A program made the position numbers and the translations under genes. 64,000 bases of DNA from CALBTQ01 sp036725605 (GTDB lineage: Bacteria > Lernaellota > Lernaellaia > Lernaellales > Lernaellaceae), in the NCBI GenBank assembly GCA_036725605.1, contig DAIMDW010000018.1, positions 69,454 to 133,453 on the forward strand, read 5' to 3'. This document shows, one piece after another, positions 26,171 through 35,755 of the stretch; the stretch's first letter is position 1, and every line of letters begins with the position of its first letter. The notes beneath the pieces are model-generated. The model worked only from the letters and a program-made list of their open reading frames with translations, was not told the origin of the DNA and made no database searches.

Positions 26171-27615
26171 CGGCCGCTCGCCCGCAGCAGATATCGCAGG
26201 TACGCCAGCAGACCGCGCACGCTGCGCCAGCCTTCCGCCGGTTGCCGGATCGCCTGCACCAGCTTTTTGAAAATGTACTTCGGCCGAAAATGGAAACGGC
26301 GATACGCGCGTTCACAAAACGCCCACTGCACCGCCGCCGTCAGACCCGGTTGATCGATCACCGCCGCGTGGCCGCCCGCCGGCGTCAGCCATTGCCGCCA
26401 CTCGCGCGTGCGCAAAAAGTCGCTTTGCTCGGCCCAGGCGAACGCCTCGGTGCCCGGATAGGGAAACACCGGATAAAACTGCGCCGAGTCGGGATCGAGC
26501 TTGATCGCGTAGGCCAGCGTGCGCTCCATCGACGCGGTCGTCTCGCCGGGAAAACCGACCATGAAACAGCCGTGCACCAGCAGGCCCGCGCGGCGCGCAT
26601 CGACCATGAATTGCTGCGCGCGATCGAGCGTAATGCCCTTGCGCATCGCGGCCAGCGTTTGCTCGTCGGCCGCCTCGAAGCCCACCGCGCAACTGCGCAG
26701 CCCCGCGCGCACCAGGGCGTTAATCGTCTCGGCTTGCGTGTTCACGCGCAGGTTGGCGAAAAACGGCAGCGTAATGCCGCGTTGCATTTTCAGCTCGGCG
26801 AAGCGCACGGCGCGCTGTTCGTCGGCGGTGAAGGTGTCGTCCTCGAAAACGATCTCGCGCACCGCCGGCATGTTCTTCGCGATCCACTCGACCTCGCCGA
26901 TCAAATGTTCGGGGCTGCGGGCGCGATAGCGGCGGCCGTGCATCACCTGCGGATACAGGCAGAAAAAACAGTTGTTCGGGCAGCCGCGTCCGGAGATGAG
27001 CATCACCATCGGGTGATTGGCGAGGCTGAAGTTGTACGCGGCGAGCGGCAGAAATTCGCGGTACACCGGCGCGATCCACGGCAGATCGTCAAGGTTCTCC
27101 ACCGGCGCGCGCGGCGTTGTGCGACGAACTTCCTGATCATCGACAAGCGCCAGACCGTCGACCGCATCCAGCGACGCGCCGCCCGCCAGCGCCTGCGCCA
27201 GAACCAGCGCGGTCAGGTCGTACTCGCCGACCAGCGCACCGTCGAGCCCCGTGTCGCGCAGCGTCTCTTCCGGCAGGGCGCTCACGTGCGTGCCGACGAG
27301 AAACACGCGCGTCGCGGGCGTCGCCTCTTTCACCGCGCGAGCGAAGGCGACATCGGCGTCGATCGAGGGCGTGGACGTTTCGACCAGCACCAGCGCCGGC
27401 GCGAAATCGACCGTCCTTTGCACCGCCGCCGCGCGCTCGAGCCCCTCGGCCACCGCGTCCAGCAACTGCACGGCAAAGCCGTTTTCGCGCAACAGCGACG
27501 CCGCGTGCGCCAACCAATAGGGGTAATACAGCACGTTGCTTTTGATGACGCCGGGGCTGCGTTGCGCCCGGCTGAAGCGCGGAAAGTACGGGGCGTTGAC
27601 GAGCGAAACGCGCAT
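26167..27615 (-). CDS. B12-binding domain radical SAM protein in the polysaccharide cluster, 482 aa
   Basis: I chose ATG 27615 because the family-typical VSLVNAPYFP strand follows at once; an upstream start would overlap the preceding gene. The N-terminal 180 residues are a B12-binding-like domain (LLDAVAEGL, VETSTPSIDAD, VGTHVSALPE). The cluster motif CPNNCFFC is at C212, C216 and C219, followed by FEDDTFTADEQRA, VGFEAADEQTL and VGFPGETTAS. The length and order resemble HpnJ/HpnP and BchE-type enzymes. Lying between two GT2 genes with ATGA and 4-bp junctions, it probably modifies the polysaccharide or its lipid carrier (methylation or ring rearrangement). That role is inferred. Confidence 0.85.
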   Translation of the reverse strand: MRVSLVNAPYFPRFSRAQRSPGVIKSNVLYYPYWLAHAASLLRENGFAVQLLDAVAEGLERAAAVQRTVDFAPALVLVETSTPSIDADVAFARAVKEATPATRVFLVGTHVSALPEETLRDTGLDGALVGEYDLTALVLAQALAGGASLDAVDGLALVDDQEVRRTTPRAPVENLDDLPWIAPVYREFLPLAAYNFSLANHPMVMLISGRGCPNNCFFCLYPQVMHGRRYRARSPEHLIGEVEWIAKNMPAVREIVFEDDTFTADEQRAVRFAELKMQRGITLPFFANLRVNTQAETINALVRAGLRSCAVGFEAADEQTLAAMRKGITLDRAQQFMVDARRAGLLVHGCFMVGFPGETTASMERTLAYAIKLDPDSAQFYPVFPYPGTEAFAWAEQSDFLRTREWRQWLTPAGGHAAVIDQPGLTAAVQWAFCERAYRRFHFRPKYIFKKLVQAIRQPAEGWRSVRGLLAYLRYLLRASGR

Positions 27616-27619
27616 CGGC

Positions 27620-28834
27620 TCAGCCGTGGATCTTTTCCCGATCATGGCTGGGATCGGGCTCGGTGGTCTCGGTGGTCAGCATGGTGGTCAGCATGCGCTG
27701 CAAAATGGCGAACATCGACAGCACGACCGACAGCAAAAACATCGCGCCCGCCAGCGCGACCTGCGACCAGTGCCGGTAAATGTGGCCGCTGCGCAGATAC
27801 TGCCACGCCGGCCGGGCGAGAATGATCAACGCGATCACCAGCAGCCCGCCGGCGAACAAGAGCATCGCGTCCGATTGCGTCAGCCGCCGCACGGCGCGGT
27901 AGAACGAGCGGTGCGGCCGCACCCACGGACTTTTCATTTCAACGACGCGCTCGGCGATCATCCCCACGCTGAACACGAACAGGCCGGCGAAACTGAGCAC
28001 GATGATCGCCAGCACGCGATAGATCATGCCGTCGTCGACGAGACCGGTCGTCCAGTAATCGCGCAGCAGGCCGATCGACAGGTAGATCATCGGCAGCAGC
28101 ATCGCCAGGCCCAGCGTGCCGAAAATGCGGAACGGCCGATAGGTGATGGCAATTTCGAGGATGATCTTCAAAAAGCGCATGCCGTCGCGCACGGCCGACA
28201 GCTTCGACGCGCCGACGCGCTCGGAATACTTCATCGCCACTTCGCCGATGGTGATGTCGGGATCGAGCACCGCGCGGCAACTCATCGCCGGGGTGAAGTG
28301 CAGACCGTCGGGCAGCGGGTACAGCCGGTCGAGGGCGTCGCGGCGCACCACGCGCATGCCGCTGGCCGAGTCGGAAATTTTCGTGCGCGCGATCAGGTTG
28401 ATCATCAACGCGAACACGCGGTTGCCCACGCGGCGCACGCGCGGCATTTCGCTGTCGGGCCCCATGCGCGAACCGAGCACGACGTCCAGGCCGTCGTCGA
28501 GCATCTTGTTGACCAGCGGGATGAAGGTCAGCGGATCGCAGGTGCCGTCGGCGTCGAGAAAGCCCACCAGCTCGGCGTCGGAATTGGCCCAGCCCAGCTT
28601 GATCGCCGCGCCGTAGCCGCGGTTGACGCGATAGGAAATCAACTTGATGCGCGGCACGAAATGGCGCGCGATTTTCGCCGTGTCGTCCGACGAGCCGTCG
28701 GAAACCACGGTGATCTCCACCTCGTCGACCGGCGTTTGCTCGACGATCGCCGGGCGCGCGGCCAGGCATCGCTCGATGATCGCGCGGATCGCTTCCTCTT
28801 CGTTGAGAGCCGGAATGACGATCAGCAGTTTCAT
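27620..28834 (-). CDS. Dolichol-phosphate-mannose-synthase-like GT2 with C-terminal membrane domain, 404 aa
   Basis: AGGAGG precedes the ATG at 28834. Residues 1-230 are a GT2 domain (IVIPALNEEEAI, VVSDGSSDDT, FLDADGTCDP, GSRMG). Four hydrophobic helices follow (LAMLLPMIYLSIGLL, VLAIIVLSFAGLFVFSVGMI, LLFAGGLLVIALIILA, VALAGAMFLLSVVLSMFAIL). Enzymes of this type move a sugar from a nucleotide to polyprenyl phosphate. It is the third gene of the cluster, downstream of wzc. Confidence 0.85.
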   Translation of the reverse strand: MKLLIVIPALNEEEAIRAIIERCLAARPAIVEQTPVDEVEITVVSDGSSDDTAKIARHFVPRIKLISYRVNRGYGAAIKLGWANSDAELVGFLDADGTCDPLTFIPLVNKMLDDGLDVVLGSRMGPDSEMPRVRRVGNRVFALMINLIARTKISDSASGMRVVRRDALDRLYPLPDGLHFTPAMSCRAVLDPDITIGEVAMKYSERVGASKLSAVRDGMRFLKIILEIAITYRPFRIFGTLGLAMLLPMIYLSIGLLRDYWTTGLVDDGMIYRVLAIIVLSFAGLFVFSVGMIAERVVEMKSPWVRPHRSFYRAVRRLTQSDAMLLFAGGLLVIALIILARPAWQYLRSGHIYRHWSQVALAGAMFLLSVVLSMFAILQRMLTTMLTTETTEPDPSHDREKIHG

Positions 28835-28858
28835 CGCCCCGCCTCCTTTCCGGCCCGC

Positions 28859-31177
28859 TTAGTAGCCGTAGCGGCTGCGCCGACGGCGCTTCTTTTTCTG
28901 CCCGCTTTCGGCGTAATAATAATAGTACGAATAGTAACCATAGTCGTACTTGTATCCCGACGAAATGTTGTTGGTGATGATGCCCATCAGATTGGCTTTG
29001 ACTTTTTCCAACAGGTCGATGGCGCGGTTGACGCCCGAGGCGCGGCTGCGGCCCAACTCGACGACCAGCAGCGTGGCGTCGACGGCGACGCTCAAAATCG
29101 CCGCGTCGGTGACCGCGACGACCGGCGGGCTGTCGAGCAGAATCAGATCGAACTCGGTTTTAAACTGCTCGATCAGATCCTTCATGCCCTGGCTGCCGAC
29201 CATCTCGGTGGGGTTGGGCGGAATCGGCCCCGAGGGAATCATGTACAGGTTGGGGATTTTCGTTTCGCGCAGCACGTCTTTCCACGACGATTCCTTCATC
29301 AGCACGTTGGTCAGGCCGGGGTCGCGCTGCGTTTCGAAAATGTTGTGGACGTTGGGCTTACGCAAGTCGCAGTCCAGCAGCAGCGTGCGCCGCCCGGTGT
29401 TGGCGAAGGTCAGCGCGAGGTTGGACACGATCGTCGATTTGCCCTCGCTCGGCCCGGCGCTGGTGATCAGCAGCGAGGTCAGTTGCTGGTCGGGATCGGC
29501 GAAGTGAATGTTCGTGCGCAACGTGCGGAACGCCTCGCTGATCGGGCTTTTCGGGCTGTAGTGCGTGACCAGGTTGGCCGACACGGGCCGCGCCGCCTCG
29601 GGCTCCTTGCGGTAATCGGGGATGCGCGGAATGATGCCGTAAACCGGCTTGCGAATCACCCGCTCCACCTCGTCGATCGACTTGAGCGAATCGTCGATGA
29701 ACTCCAGGAAGAAGGCCATGCCCAACGCGAGCAGCAAACCGGCGACCATACCCAGCAGCAGGTTGAGGCGCACGCGCGGCTTGATCGGCGACTTGGGCGT
29801 CACCGCCAGATCGATGATGCGGATGTTGCCGATGGTCGCGGCCTTGGCGATGCGCGCTTCCTCGTGCTTTTGCAGCAGGAAGGTGTAGATCTGGTTGGTC
29901 ACTTCGCTGCTGCGCATCAATCCGGCCAGCGCGCGCTCGGTGTCGGGCAGCGCGTTGATCTTCTCGTCGAAGCCGCCGATGACGTTGTGCAGCTTGTTCA
30001 ACTGCGCCTGCAGCGAGGCGACGGTGTTTTTGAGCACGGTGCGGATCTGCAAACCCAGCGCGTTGATCTCCTGGGTAAGCGCCTTGACCTCGGGCGCGTT
30101 CTCGGTCATGTCCGAAAGCAGCGCGCCCTTCTGTCCCTTGAGTTCGGCCAGCTTGAGGCCCAGGCTCGCCAGCACGGTATCCTCCGCCGAGGAAAGGCTG
30201 GGCAGCGACGCCTGCTCGATGCCCTCGCTATCGATCGCCGAGAGCATCGACTGGTATTGGTGTTTTTGAATTTCCAGTTGCGCCTTTTGCATCTCGAACT
30301 TGGCGGTCGACTCGATCAGCGCGCCCGCCTCTTCCGAAAGCATCATGATGCCGTGGTCCTGCTTGAAGCGCTTGAGGTTGTCCTCGCTGGCGTCCAGGTT
30401 GTCGCGGATGATGTCGAGCTGACCCTCGATGAACTTGAGCGTCTGCTGCGCCTCGCGACTTTTTTCGTCGATGTTCTGCCGTTGATAAACCTCGACCGTC
30501 TTGTTGACGATGTCGCGGGCCATCATCGGGTACTGGCTGGAATAGGAAATTTTGATGATTTGCGTTTTCTCGCCGACCTCGGCGACGCCCAGGTTGCTTT
30601 GCACCATGCGCACCGTGGCGTCGAAGGGCCGCTGCACGAACTTGAACCAGTCGCCCTTTTCGGCCTTCTCCAGCAGCACGTTGAACTGCGAGCCGTCGAT
30701 GCTGAAGCCGTCGGCCAGCGTGCCTTCGCCGAGCTTGTCGCCCTTGTGCAGCACCTCGAAGCGGCCCTGGTCGTCGATGAACTCGACCGTCAGCGTCTGC
30801 CCGCGTTTTTCCTGCGCGAGGTTCACGTCGGCGAGATTCACTTCCAGATCGCGCGTGTGCTCCAGCAGCATCACGTCCAGGCGCAGTTCGCGCACGACCG
30901 CCTCGGCGACGGTCCGGCTGCGAATGATCTCCATCTCGGCGGGCACCTGGTTGGTGCGCCCGAGCTGAATCAGATCACCCAGGAGAATATTCTGCGTCTG
31001 CTCCTGCTTGATCTGCACGAGGCAGAACGCTTCGTAAATCGGCGTCATCAAAAACGTGTGCACGGTGACCGACAGCAGCACGACCAGGAACGTGAGGATG
31101 GCGACGATGCGCCGCCGGTAGAGCACGCGCAGGTAATCCGAAAGACCGACTTCGCTGGTACGATAACGCAAATCCAT
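28859..31177 (-). CDS. wzc: Wzc-type polysaccharide co-polymerase and tyrosine autokinase, 772 aa
   Basis: An N-terminal chain-length domain lies between two membrane helices (IVAILTFLVVLLSVTVHTFL and a second near residue 475), with a long coiled-coil periplasmic section (about 200-400). The C-terminal BY-kinase has Walker A SAGPSEGKST, Walker A' LLLDCDLRKP and Walker B DLILLDSPPV. The tail is Tyr-rich (YDYGYYSYYYYY) followed by a basic KKKRRRR stretch, the usual autophosphorylation site. It governs chain length and export with Wza, whose gene ends four bases before its start. Confidence 0.92.
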   Translation of the reverse strand: MDLRYRTSEVGLSDYLRVLYRRRIVAILTFLVVLLSVTVHTFLMTPIYEAFCLVQIKQEQTQNILLGDLIQLGRTNQVPAEMEIIRSRTVAEAVVRELRLDVMLLEHTRDLEVNLADVNLAQEKRGQTLTVEFIDDQGRFEVLHKGDKLGEGTLADGFSIDGSQFNVLLEKAEKGDWFKFVQRPFDATVRMVQSNLGVAEVGEKTQIIKISYSSQYPMMARDIVNKTVEVYQRQNIDEKSREAQQTLKFIEGQLDIIRDNLDASEDNLKRFKQDHGIMMLSEEAGALIESTAKFEMQKAQLEIQKHQYQSMLSAIDSEGIEQASLPSLSSAEDTVLASLGLKLAELKGQKGALLSDMTENAPEVKALTQEINALGLQIRTVLKNTVASLQAQLNKLHNVIGGFDEKINALPDTERALAGLMRSSEVTNQIYTFLLQKHEEARIAKAATIGNIRIIDLAVTPKSPIKPRVRLNLLLGMVAGLLLALGMAFFLEFIDDSLKSIDEVERVIRKPVYGIIPRIPDYRKEPEAARPVSANLVTHYSPKSPISEAFRTLRTNIHFADPDQQLTSLLITSAGPSEGKSTIVSNLALTFANTGRRTLLLDCDLRKPNVHNIFETQRDPGLTNVLMKESSWKDVLRETKIPNLYMIPSGPIPPNPTEMVGSQGMKDLIEQFKTEFDLILLDSPPVVAVTDAAILSVAVDATLLVVELGRSRASGVNRAIDLLEKVKANLMGIITNNISSGYKYDYGYYSYYYYYAESGQKKKRRRRSRYGY

Positions 31178-31181
31178 CGAG

Positions 31182-32219
31182 CTACCTGTCCATGAGAGAG
31201 TTGACGGACGCGGCGTCCACCACGATGCGGCTGAGGTTCGGCAACAACTGCGACAACACGCGGTCCCACTTGGTCAGGCCGGCCGCGGGCACGAACACGA
31301 TGTCGCCGCTTTGCAGGAAGGCCACGTCGGGCTTCATCCCGCGCAGCACCTCGTCGTAGTTGACCGTGTACACGCGCGGGTTGGCCAGGTTGCCGCGGAT
31401 GATCTTGATCGCGCGTTTGTAGGCGGTGGTTTCGTTGAAGCCGCCCGCCTCGGCGATCGCCTCGCCCAGCGTCAGGCGCGCCTTGCGCAGCGGCACGGCC
31501 CGCGCCTGGTTGACTTCGCCGAGCACGTAGATCTTCGCGTCGTCCATACTGGGCAGGTAAATGATGTCGCCGTCGGCGAGGAAAATATTCTGGCTCACGT
31601 CGCCCTGCTGGAACAACGCGTAGAAATCGATGGGCACCACGTTGCCGTGGCGGATCAGGTAAGCGCCGCCGAGGTTGGCTTTTTCCGTCGGGCCGCCGCT
31701 GACGGCCACGCCTTCGAGCACGTTGGTCGTCGCGGTCACCGCATACATGCCGGGCTTGTTCACCTGGCCCATCACGTAATAGACCTTGCTGGCGTACTCG
31801 AGGATCTCGACGTCGACCTGCGGATTGCGCAGCACTTCGCTCAATTTTTCGGTGAGCAGCTTTTGCAGTTCGCCGACGGTCAGACCGGCCGCGTCGACCG
31901 TGCCCACGTGCATGACGAACAGTTTGCCGTCCGGCCGGATGCGCGTGTCCTTGCTCAGGTCGGGGCGGTTCCACACGGTGAGGCGCAGCTTGTCTTCCGG
32001 TCCGAGTTGATAATCGCCGCGCCGCTGGCGGATGTCGTCGACCATGCCGCGCACACGCTCACGCAGCGCCTGCTCGTCGGCCGGGCTGCTGTCGGCGTCC
32101 CACCATTGGTCGCCGGCGTCCGGTTCGGCGGGCGATTGGGTGGATTGCGCGGATTGGCATCCGCTGAGCACGACCACCAGCAACAATACCCACAGCGTCA
32201 GGGCCCGTGGATTCGTCAA
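31182..32219 (-). CDS. wza: Wza-type outer-membrane polysaccharide export lipoprotein, 345 aa
   Basis: I chose a TTG at 32219 because AAGGAGG sits immediately upstream and the protein then starts with a proper lipoprotein signal (LWVLLLVVVLSGC). A polysaccharide-export domain follows (YQLGPEDKLRLTVWNRPDLS, then HVGTVDAAGLTVGELQKLL). Two SLBB-like domains are seen (YYVMGQVNKPGMYAV; IYVLGEVNQARAVPL). It forms the outer-membrane export channel. It heads the cluster wza-wzc-GT2-rSAM-GT2. No Wzx flippase or Wzy polymerase is in the window. Confidence 0.92.
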   Translation of the reverse strand: MTNPRALTLWVLLLVVVLSGCQSAQSTQSPAEPDAGDQWWDADSSPADEQALRERVRGMVDDIRQRRGDYQLGPEDKLRLTVWNRPDLSKDTRIRPDGKLFVMHVGTVDAAGLTVGELQKLLTEKLSEVLRNPQVDVEILEYASKVYYVMGQVNKPGMYAVTATTNVLEGVAVSGGPTEKANLGGAYLIRHGNVVPIDFYALFQQGDVSQNIFLADGDIIYLPSMDDAKIYVLGEVNQARAVPLRKARLTLGEAIAEAGGFNETTAYKRAIKIIRGNLANPRVYTVNYDEVLRGMKPDVAFLQSGDIVFVPAAGLTKWDRVLSQLLPNLSRIVVDAASVNSLMDR

Positions 32220-32290
32220 CGTTCCTCCTTTGGCGGCCTGCATGTCTTGAAATGCCTATGCTACCGATTTTTCCCGGTTTTGCAAAAGGA

Positions 32291-33097
32291 TTATTCCGCC
32301 GTCGTCTTTTCGGCCGCCGGCCGGCGCTTGCCGAATATCGCCACGGCCAGTACGCCGGTCATGTACAGCAGCATCAGCGGTATCGCCAAACCGATCTGCG
32401 TGGCCACATCCGGCGGCGTCAGCACCGCGGCGGCGATGAAAATCACCACGATCGCCCAGCGGAATCCCCGCAACAATCCGCGCCAGGTCACCAACCCGAC
32501 GCGCCCGAGAAAAAACATCACCAGCGGCAATTGAAACGCTGTGCCGAAGGCGATGATCAGCTTGGTCGAAAAGGAAAAATATTCGCGGATGCTGATCAAC
32601 GCTTTGAGCGACTCCCCCTGATAATTTTCGATCAAAAAACTCAAGCCCAGCGGAAAAATTTTGAAATAGCCGAACGCGCCGCCGATCACGAACAAAAACG
32701 ATCCCACGCCGACGAAGGCCAGCAGAAACCGCTTTTCCAACGCGCGCAGGCCGAGCCAGACGAACCGGCCCAGAAAATACATCCAGAACGGCGTCGCCGT
32801 CAGGAACCCGGCGAACAGGCCGACTTTGATATAGGTGATAAAGCCCTCGGGCGGCGAGGTGAAAATCAACCGCTGCTCCTGCCCGAGGCGTTCGTAGATT
32901 TCCATGATCGGCAACATGAGCACGCGGAAGATGTCGCCGGCGAAATACAGCATCACGCCCGAACACACGGCGATGGCGATTACGCTGAAGACGACCGCGT
33001 TGCGCAGTTCGCGGATGTGATCGATGATCCCCATCACGCCCTGATCGGCGGCGGAGTTCTCCGGGGCCTGGGCGCCCGCGTCCGGCTCGCGGCTCAC
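32291..33097 (-). CDS. tatC: Sec-independent translocase subunit TatC, 268 aa
   Basis: Six membrane helices and TatC signatures are visible: DHIRELRNAVVFSVIAIAV at the first helix, FLTATPFWMYFLGRFVWLGL, FGTAFQLPLVMFFLGRVGLV and the LTPPDVATQIGLAIPLMLLY end block. It recognises twin-arginine signal peptides. The GTG start overlaps the tatB stop as GTGA, with GAGGAGG upstream. Confidence 0.95.
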   Translation of the reverse strand: MSREPDAGAQAPENSAADQGVMGIIDHIRELRNAVVFSVIAIAVCSGVMLYFAGDIFRVLMLPIMEIYERLGQEQRLIFTSPPEGFITYIKVGLFAGFLTATPFWMYFLGRFVWLGLRALEKRFLLAFVGVGSFLFVIGGAFGYFKIFPLGLSFLIENYQGESLKALISIREYFSFSTKLIIAFGTAFQLPLVMFFLGRVGLVTWRGLLRGFRWAIVVIFIAAAVLTPPDVATQIGLAIPLMLLYMTGVLAVAIFGKRRPAAEKTTAE

Positions 33098-33528
33098 GAA
33101 TCGGCCTCCTCATCGACCGGAGCGGGATCGGGGCCGGATTTCCCACGGTGCAGGCCCGGCACATCGTGCAACACCCGCGCCTCCCGCTCGCCGACCGCGA
33201 TCGGGCCGGTGTCGGTTTCGTCCTCGGTGTCGTAAGCCGGACCGGGATCGGGCGTTCCTTCGCGCTCCGCATCCAACTGGGCCTGCTGGCGCGGGCTCAG
33301 CGGCGCTTTTTCCGGCACCACGTTGGGACCGACGACCTTTTCCGCCTCTTCCAGGTCCATGCGACGCAGCTCCGAGTTGATCTCCCGTTGCATCACCGCC
33401 AGGTGATGGCGTGCCCAGCCGTACATGCGCCCAAGCGTACGCATCGCCTTGGGTAGATTTTTCGGACCGATGAAGATCAGGGCGAGGACCATCACCAGGA
33501 CCAATTCGCCCATGCTCATCCCAAACAT
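33094..33528 (-). CDS. tatB: TatB-like twin-arginine translocase subunit, 144 aa
   Basis: The ATG at 33528 follows AAGGAG. The short N-terminal helix MFGMSMGELVLVMVLALIFI, the FIGP hinge (IGPKNLP) and an amphipathic helix with KAMRTLGRMYGWAR fit TatB rather than the shorter TatA. The C-terminal 70 residues are acidic and disordered. It is translationally coupled to tatC. No separate tatA is nearby, so this gene may serve both roles or tatA lies elsewhere. Confidence 0.85.
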   Translation of the reverse strand: MFGMSMGELVLVMVLALIFIGPKNLPKAMRTLGRMYGWARHHLAVMQREINSELRRMDLEEAEKVVGPNVVPEKAPLSPRQQAQLDAEREGTPDPGPAYDTEDETDTGPIAVGEREARVLHDVPGLHRGKSGPDPAPVDEEADS

Positions 33529-33645
33529 GGAGACTCCTTGCCGCAAACGAGGCCTGCAAGCGGCGAACCTAACCCGCACCGGCGCGGCTGTCAATAAGGA
33601 TAGACCATCCGTGCGGTGCGGTAAAGTTGTCGCGTTGTCGCTTGG

Positions 33646-34647
33646 TTAGGGAACGATGCGCAGGGTCGAGGTGCCGGCTTCGGCGACCTGCACCTGGTTG
33701 CCGCCGGCCATCTGCGCGCGCATGAGCGAATCGGCGGCTTTGTGGATCAGCTCATCGAAGGTTTTCAGCGGGCTCTGGTGCAGGTTGTACCAGGACACGC
33801 CGACCGACAAATAGATGCGGAACGGGTAATCGCCGATGCGCACTTCGCGATCGCGCAGCATGGTCAGCAGCCGGTCGGCCAGTTCCGACGCGCCCTCCAT
33901 GCCCGTGTGCGGCAAAATCATATAGAAGCTGTCGGTGTCGAAATGGCCCAGGCCGTCGAAGATCCGCTTGCGGCCTTCCAGCACCCGCGCCACGCCGCGC
34001 AGGATGCGCGAAGCCGCCTCGGGCCCCTGCAACTCGCGCAGGGCGCGCAGGCCGTCGACGCTGATGAGCATGAAGGAAATATCGTCGTTGTGCCGCTTGG
34101 CGCGCTCCCATTCGGCGCGCAACAGGCGGTCGAGGTAATTGCGCTTGAACAGGCCGGTATTGGCGTCGGTCACCTGGCTTTCGCGGATGCGCTGGTTGGC
34201 CAGTTCGAGGTAGGCGTTGCGGCGGCGCAGTTCCTCGCCGGTCTTGGCCAGACTGAACGCCTTTTTGTGCAATTCCATCGTGATTTCATTATTTTTGAGC
34301 GACCCGGGCTGAATCGCCTGCCCGACCAGAAAGGCCCGCGAACCGTCGCCCACACGATGGAACGAGGAAAACAGCGACAGGTCGGAATCGAAGGCCGTGC
34401 GCACGCGGATCATCTCGTTCTCGAAGCCTTCGCCTTCAACCAGGTCCGGAATATCACTGTCGTTTTCCACGACGACGATTTCGTAGATCGAGCGGCCGAT
34501 CATCTCTTCGGTGGGATAGCCCAGCACGGCGGTACAGCCCTGCCCCGCCTCGACGACATTCAACTTCCCGTCAAACACCATGGTGACGAGCCGCGTGTTG
34601 TCCAGCAGGTATCGCAGAGCGAATTCTTCGATCGTGCCGACTGCCAT
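33646..34647 (-). CDS. PAS plus degenerate GGDEF-domain protein, 333 aa
   Basis: Residues 1-130 look like a PAS sensor (LVTMVFDGKLNVVEAGQGCTAVLGYPTEEMIGRSIYEI). A coiled stretch (about 135-165) leads into a GGDEF fold (DANTGLFKRNYLDRLL, DDISFMLISVDGLRAL, YLSVGVSWYN). The signature loop reads FDTDS at about 236-240 instead of GGDEF, so diguanylate cyclase activity is unlikely. It may bind nucleotide or act as a protein-interaction sensor. GGAGAG precedes the ATG. Confidence 0.8.
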   Translation of the reverse strand: MAVGTIEEFALRYLLDNTRLVTMVFDGKLNVVEAGQGCTAVLGYPTEEMIGRSIYEIVVVENDSDIPDLVEGEGFENEMIRVRTAFDSDLSLFSSFHRVGDGSRAFLVGQAIQPGSLKNNEITMELHKKAFSLAKTGEELRRRNAYLELANQRIRESQVTDANTGLFKRNYLDRLLRAEWERAKRHNDDISFMLISVDGLRALRELQGPEAASRILRGVARVLEGRKRIFDGLGHFDTDSFYMILPHTGMEGASELADRLLTMLRDREVRIGDYPFRIYLSVGVSWYNLHQSPLKTFDELIHKAADSLMRAQMAGGNQVQVAEAGTSTLRIVP

Positions 34648-34801
34648 TTTTTTCTCTCCAGCACTTCCATCGGTCTAATTGACCGTTTGCTAAAGAGCGA
34701 AATCGCTATTAAAGAGGATTTATTTCCCGCCCCAACGGGAACCGCAACTGCCCGTAAAGTATAAACAATGTGGAATCAGGCGCCTTTTCGCGCCCGACGA
34801 T

Positions 34802-35584
34802 CTACTGCTTGACCTTTTTGGGTCCGACGGTTTTGGCGACTTCCTCGCCTATTTCCGCCTCGACCTCGGCCAGCGCCTCCTCGCCCGGTCCCAGCGACTT
34901 TTCGGCCACCGGCTCGGGGGATTTCAGGCCCAGTTCCATTTCGAACTGTTTGAGCAGCTCGTTGGCCTGCAGCGCCTGCGCCTCTTTCTCGATTTCGATG
35001 CCCGCGACGTCGATGTTGTCCAGCGCCATTTCCATGCGCGCCTGGTTCATCGCCGACTCGCGATTGATGCGTTCGATCATCTCGTCGTGCGTCTGGTCGA
35101 CGCCGGCCACGCTGAACGACTCCATCGCATCGGCGACCTTCTTCTGCCATTCGGCCTGCTTGTGCTTGGCGATCGCCCGCTGCGCCTCTTCGACTTTCGC
35201 CTTCTTCTCCAACAGGAACGCCTCCTTGACCTTTATCGCTTTGTCGTAGGCTTCCTCGTTGATCTTGAGCTGCTGTTCGTCGCCGACGTAGTCCTGGTTG
35301 ATCTGCTCCAGCGTGGTCGCGTAATTGAGCGCGATGTCGCGACGGTTGGCCTGCAGCGCCGCTTTGATCTTCGCCTTGAGTTGCTCGATCTTCGCCGCGC
35401 GTTCCCGCTGACGATTGGAAACCAACGTGACGTTGGCTTTGATCATCGCGATCGACTCGTTCATTTTCGGCACCTGGTCGTTCATGTCCCGGATGTTCTG
35501 CCGTAAAATCTTCTCGGGATCTTCAACGCTTTCAATCGCTCCGCCGAAGATGCTGCGGACCCAACGCTTGAACCGTTCCCACAT
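34802..35584 (-). CDS. pspA: PspA/IM30-family membrane-stress protein, 260 aa
   Basis: GGAGG lies six bases before the ATG at 35584. The sequence is almost entirely helical, with an amphipathic N-terminus (WERFKRWVRSIFGGAIESVEDPEKILRQ split over two helices) and a long coiled coil (KIEQLKAKIKAALQANRRDI; EEAYDKAIKVKEAFLLEKKA). PspA proteins form ESCRT-III-like rods that protect or remodel the inner membrane. No PspF or PspBC is in the window. The C-terminal 40 residues are Glu-rich. Confidence 0.88.
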   Translation of the reverse strand: MWERFKRWVRSIFGGAIESVEDPEKILRQNIRDMNDQVPKMNESIAMIKANVTLVSNRQRERAAKIEQLKAKIKAALQANRRDIALNYATTLEQINQDYVGDEQQLKINEEAYDKAIKVKEAFLLEKKAKVEEAQRAIAKHKQAEWQKKVADAMESFSVAGVDQTHDEMIERINRESAMNQARMEMALDNIDVAGIEIEKEAQALQANELLKQFEMELGLKSPEPVAEKSLGPGEEALAEVEAEIGEEVAKTVGPKKVKQ

Positions 35585-35755
35585 GGCGTCCTCCAAACAT
35601 GAGGTGAGTCCTTTATTCATACACGGTTATCCGAGGGATGGTCAAGACTGTGTATCGTCGAAAATATCCGCCCCGGCGCGGTTCGCGGTTGACATGCAGC
35701 CCGGCGTAGAATAGGTAAATTGGGAGCGGGAATTTATTCTTTTCCGGAGGATTCG

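Noticed and set aside
34671..34685. Palindrome CGGTC-TAATT-GACCG upstream of the degenerate GGDEF gene as an operator
   Set aside because: The arms are only 5 bp and I see no second copy, so it is within chance expectation.
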